From the NCBI GenBank assembly GCA_019095985.1, contig CM032669.1, forward strand, positions 4,073,280 through 4,137,279: 64,000 bases of DNA. Reading direction: 5' to 3'. Made by a program: the position numbers and the translations under genes. Origin of the DNA: Streblospio benedicti. Its lineage: Eukaryota; Annelida; Polychaeta; Spionida; Spionidae. The notes beneath the pieces were generated by a model. It was not told the DNA's origin. It saw only the letters and a program-made list of their open reading frames with translations, and made no database searches. Positions 60,414-64,000 of this stretch are shown in pieces; positions within the stretch are counted from its first letter, which is position 1; each line of letters begins with the position of its first letter.

Positions 60414-60640
60414 TTAATACTTGTCCCTTTTTGACATAGCATTATTATTTGATTTGACAATGGCATTATGTAAAGTAGAATTTTCAAACGATAATCCATC
60501 AACACTTTCACTCAAATAACCTTGGTTAAATAGTAATATTGAAAAATTAAAATGTGAATTAATTTGTTTATGTGACTGCTGTTTTCTCCATTTTAATTTT
60601 ATAGTCAATATTTGGTTGTATAGCTATGATAAAGCATTTA
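60414..60640 (+). repeat. Repeat family R60, copy A
   Basis: A segment with TAAAGTAGAATTTTCAAACG, CCTTGGTTAAATAGTAATAT and GTTTATGTGACTGCTG. Related copies are at 61530-61745 and, split by an insertion, at 62185-62313 plus 63518-63640. Confidence 0.8.
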
Positions 60641-61099
60641 AGGTTCTTAGAATAAGTGTTCTTTATTTGTCACTTAAAAATACCTAGGCACAATATCACA
60701 TCTGTAAAATTAGTCCTATGTAATTGCCTTTTCTCCAAAATTTTGTAAGCATCCACAATATCTGAAATTTACACAGTTTTGAGTTGTCACTAATAATGGC
60801 AGATCTACAGGCTGTCCAGAAATTATCACGTTCACTGTCACTAATACAATTCAGTATATATTCCATATATCTAGCACGAATAATAATATCCTGGTGTAAA
60901 TCCTAAATAAATATACTTTACTTTTACAAACACACTTTTCAAATTCATAACCACCACCATATGATACTACAGTATTACTGGCTTAAATACTAGAAGCACC
61001 TCAGAATTACTGAAGCGTAGCATGCATGAAAGGCTAATCCAGGTAGAAAAAATATTGAGCCAGTATTGTTCAAGATATGAATGAGACAAAATTTTGGGA

Positions 61100-61300
61100 A
61101 AAACCCTGCTGTTTACCAGCAGGCACATCAACGTTGTTCCTACGCTAAATCCAACATTGATACCAACGTTGATTTTAGGTTGGTTTTAAACATGATCCTG
61201 AGTCATATGATGTAGCCTACCTGAAATCAGGTTGAAATCGTATGGGATCCAGGTTGAAATTGTGTTGGATACAGGTCGAAAATAGGTTGGATTACAGTCA
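61100..61300 (+). repeat. AGGTTGAAAT-type short repeats
   Basis: Four or more spaced copies of (C)AGGTTGAAAT/AGGTTGGAT occur next to CAACGTTGATTTTAGGTTGG. This looks like a decayed short repeat or MITE interior. A palindromic CATATATGATCATATATG array follows at 61390-61445. Confidence 0.6.
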
Positions 61301-61529
61301 ATTGGGATGGTGCCATCTGTATATATAGCATTCTTTTTTTTGTTTTTTTGAAATTTCTGGTCGAGTGATGGTAATGTGAATGCTCTCAATGAGCTCCCTT
61401 CATATATGATCATATATTTTCATATATGATCATATATGATTCATATAAAAACAGTATGGAATGGAACAGGACAGTGCAGGAAGGTATGGGACCACTAAAT
61501 TTGCCAAATATGTATTCTTTGTTTGCACT

Positions 61530-61745
61530 AACTTGTTAATGAAATTATGTAAAGTAGAATTTTTAAAACGATAATCCATCATTAGTTTTACTGAAATAAC
61601 CTTGGTTAAATAGCAATATTGAAAAAATAAAATTTGAATTAATTTGTTTATGTTAGGCTGCTTTGTCAGTTTTTAATTTTATAGACAATATTGGGTTGTA
61701 TAACTATAATAAAGAATTCCCGATCTTAAGATTATATGTTCTTTA
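61530..61745 (+). repeat. Repeat family R60, copy B
   Basis: Direct copy of 60414-60640 with scattered changes. It contains the uninterrupted site CCTTGGTTAAATAGCAATAT. Confidence 0.8.
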
Positions 61746-62184
61746 TTTATCTATGAACCATGCATATAATAATGATAAAGACAAAGAATTAGAGCTGTGT
61801 AAATGATATTTCTCAAAAAAAAATTGAACATCACAATTTTTCAATATTTCACAGGTCTGAAGTTGCCACCATTACAGGGTGGCGCAAAATTATAACTGCA
61901 AATCAGTATCCATGTCTTTACATACATGTATTAATTGTATTCCTTTCCAATGCTGCTATAAAATCAACTTAATTAATTATAATGAAAAATCTGTTTTTCA
62001 GTTGCATATACTATTTAAAAATAGATGCTGGCGTTTTACTGTAGAATAGTTAGTTGAGTTGATGGATTATAACATTTTGCTAATCCCCTGTGTTATGCTT
62101 GAGTGGCTTTGTCACTAGGCTAGGCTGGCAAAAATGTAAAAATGCATCATTTATTGCACTATAGTTGATTAAACTATTTAAACT

Positions 62185-63640
62185 ATTTATATTTAATACT
62201 CGCCGCTTTTTTGACATATTATTATTATTTGCTTTGGCATTAGAATTAAGTATAAAAGTAGAATTTTTAAAACAATAATCCATCATTAGTTTTACTCAAA
62301 TATCCTTGGTTAACTCTTTGACGGTCGCCGTATTTTGGACGTGTGACGTACATTCACATCACACAATGTCATTGATTTTCAGATTTTGTTGTCGTAGATA
62401 CTGCGAGTTCTGCAGGTTTACTGAAGAGCCTAAATATTATCATACTTATCCAGGACATCTGGAATGCGATGCAGATTCTTATTTTCACACTTAGAGCTCA
62501 TAATATTTTGCATTTTGTTAGACATGTCCGTCGACGCCATCGCATGTTTTATCTCTCGATTCAAAACATTGTCATTTGACAGCCCGAGGTGATCCGATGT
62601 TATGGTATGAATGCAAGGTGTTTTGTGACGTATAACCTACCATTCTCCGCAGAATGGCATACAACATAATGTGAAATTGTTAATATTAATATCGGACATA
62701 CGTTTCATTCACAAAATAAGAGATTACAGTCCTGTTGCTTTGGCGGCGTGTCCATTGTCGAGCGATCTTGCACTTGCTGCCAAATCTCCCGCTATTGCGA
62801 CATGTAGACTAATAGTACATTCCTGACACTTTCCTTGTGTATTCTATATCGTGTCCGCCAAACACTGGTAGATATTATAAATGGTTCCATTTCATCATTA
62901 TCGTTGAAATCTACATTTTACAGAGAAATATTTTCAGTCTAGTTCCTTCCATGCTTACCTCCATGTTACCTGTCAATTTTGTCATCGGAAACGCTTGTGA
63001 TTGGCTGAAACAGTAGCCTTGTCCCAGCATGTGTGTTTTGCAATGCTGCTATGCTTGTTAAACGCTGTTGGCAGAGGCTACAGCGTCAGAAATGGGCGTA
63101 AACACACGAAATATAATGAAGGAATAAATTATTTTTGTGAGGTCAGGGTTCACCGCATGCTAATGAGATGTTTATAAACAGATAGCAAAATGGACGGCCG
63201 ATTGTTTGATACTAAGACCGATGGGAGTTTACAACTAAATATTATTATATTTCGAGGGCAAAGTAGGGTTCCGAAAATGGGTGTTTCGTCTATAAGTATG
63301 TCTTCTTTAAATTTATTGTATTATTTGCTACAAAAAGTGGTTATATCAAAATATTGTGAAGACTAATGAATGGAGTTGGCGATTTTGAGTCACCACGTGG
63401 CTTTGTATGATGCATGTGACAAACGCTTTGATAGTTACGAGAGTTAGAAGAAGCTATGTTTTAGGCTCATTTTTCGGCATGCATTAAGGCATAAATGCCT
63501 TTTCGACCGGCAAAGGGTTAAATAGTAATATTGAAAAAACTAAATGTTAATTAAATTGCTTGTGTGATGCTGCTTCCACCATTTTTATTTCATAAATAAT
63601 ACTTGGTTGTAAAGGCTTTAAATGGCTCTACTAAAGCACT
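62185..63640 (+). repeat. Repeat family R60, copy C, split by a MITE
   Basis: 62185-62313 and 63518-63640 together match copies A and B. The break falls exactly at TTAA, where the piggyBac-like MITE inserted. Confidence 0.85.
62314..63517. mobile_element. piggyBac-like MITE 2 (1204 bp) with verified empty sites
   Basis: Tips CTCTTTGACGGTCG and the complement of CCCTTTGCCGGTCG; TTAA at both edges (62310-62313, 63518-63521). Copies A and B of repeat R60 show the empty site CCTTGGTTAAATAG with a single TTAA. No transposase is encoded. Confidence 0.9.
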
Positions 63641-63763
63641 TTACAGCTTCAAAAGGATAATTTTTATGTATATCTAACAAACATAAAAGGTTGAGAACAC
63701 TTAATTCCTTGATTAAGTAGATCTAGTGAAGTATTGTTTTGGAGATTCGCATGCTTTGATATG

Positions 63764-63971
63764 AAATTTAGTAGGGTTATAGTGTCGATTTAACATGCAT
63801 GGTACTTTTTAGTACATTCAGAACAAAGTAGGCTCCATCAGAGTTTTACTACTTGGCCTGGGCGGGGATCGAACCCCGGACCTCTGGGTCAACTGCGCCG
63901 CTTAGCGACTAGCCAACAGAGCCAACGCCATACCAACTACGCCATATCGACACTATAACCCTACTAAATTT
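63764..63971 (-). mobile_element. Foldback with perfect 26-bp arms around a tRNA-like core
   Basis: 63764-63789 is the exact reverse complement of 63946-63971. Inside, on the minus strand, GGTTCGATCC (63866-63875) is a perfect tRNA B box with a paired T-arm (CGGGG/CCCCG), and TGGCTAGTCGC (63905-63915) resembles an A box. The acceptor stem pairs poorly, so it is tRNA-derived and not a working tRNA. Confidence 0.75.
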
Positions 63972-64000
63972 CCTTGATTAAGTGTTGAACAACAAAAATG

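Noticed and set aside
63857-63930. A functional tRNA gene on the minus strand
   Set aside because: The acceptor stem does not pair over seven bases and the anticodon loop is unclear; only the T-arm and B box are good.

Overview
The window is invertebrate animal nuclear DNA: AT-rich, very repeat-dense, with GT-AG introns, one 100-base assembly gap (25638-25737) and only two recognisable host genes. The mix of elements (Penelope-like, LINE, hAT-, piggyBac-, pogo-, Harbinger- and Mutator-like pieces, short foldback repeats) fits a marine lophotrochozoan, perhaps a bivalve mollusc. That taxonomic guess is weak because no diagnostic single-copy gene is complete except DCUN1D3.

Layout. 1-1390: end of a fossil Ty3/gypsy-type LTR element. 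1398-22335, minus strand: the last seven coding exons of an SLC22-type solute carrier, with splice phases that agree throughout; its first exons were not found. Its introns hold a 525-bp foldback element, a hAT-like MITE and, in a 14.7-kb intron, a large composite element (about 7651-21796) bounded by inverted arms more than 1 kb long. Each arm carries a short reading frame resembling half of a TATA-binding protein. Just inside each arm lies an inward-facing member of a second unknown family with a possible PC4-like region and a Cys/His cluster. This is the most unusual object here. It is old and broken, and it is treated as a fossil of possible large-DNA-virus or giant-transposon origin.

23.7-25.6 kb: two truncated Penelope-like elements, each ending in a GIY-YIG nuclease and a hammerhead-ribozyme motif. 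26.3-29.8 kb: a repeat element with an internal dimeric satellite, split by a hAT-like BED-finger remnant. 30.7-35.6 kb: Mutator-like and LINE remnants. 36.3-40.8 kb: two copies of a pogo-like MITE, one inserted exactly at the end of another TIR element. 41.0-43.0 kb and 51.6-54.9 kb: two members of a family with an EEAD...DTD signature suggestive of a PIN/FEN-type nuclease; the second lies inside 464-bp terminal inverted repeats. 45.1-45.9 and 62.3-63.5 kb: piggyBac-like MITEs with TTAA duplications. 48.0-49.0 kb: intact DCUN1D3. 63.76-63.97 kb: a small foldback with perfect 26-bp arms around a tRNA-like core.

The two host genes belong to unrelated pathways (membrane transport of organic ions; cullin neddylation) and lie in opposite orientations. 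Nothing suggests they work together. Most of the remaining DNA is nested mobile-element debris, and the interest lies in how the elements are built and nested.
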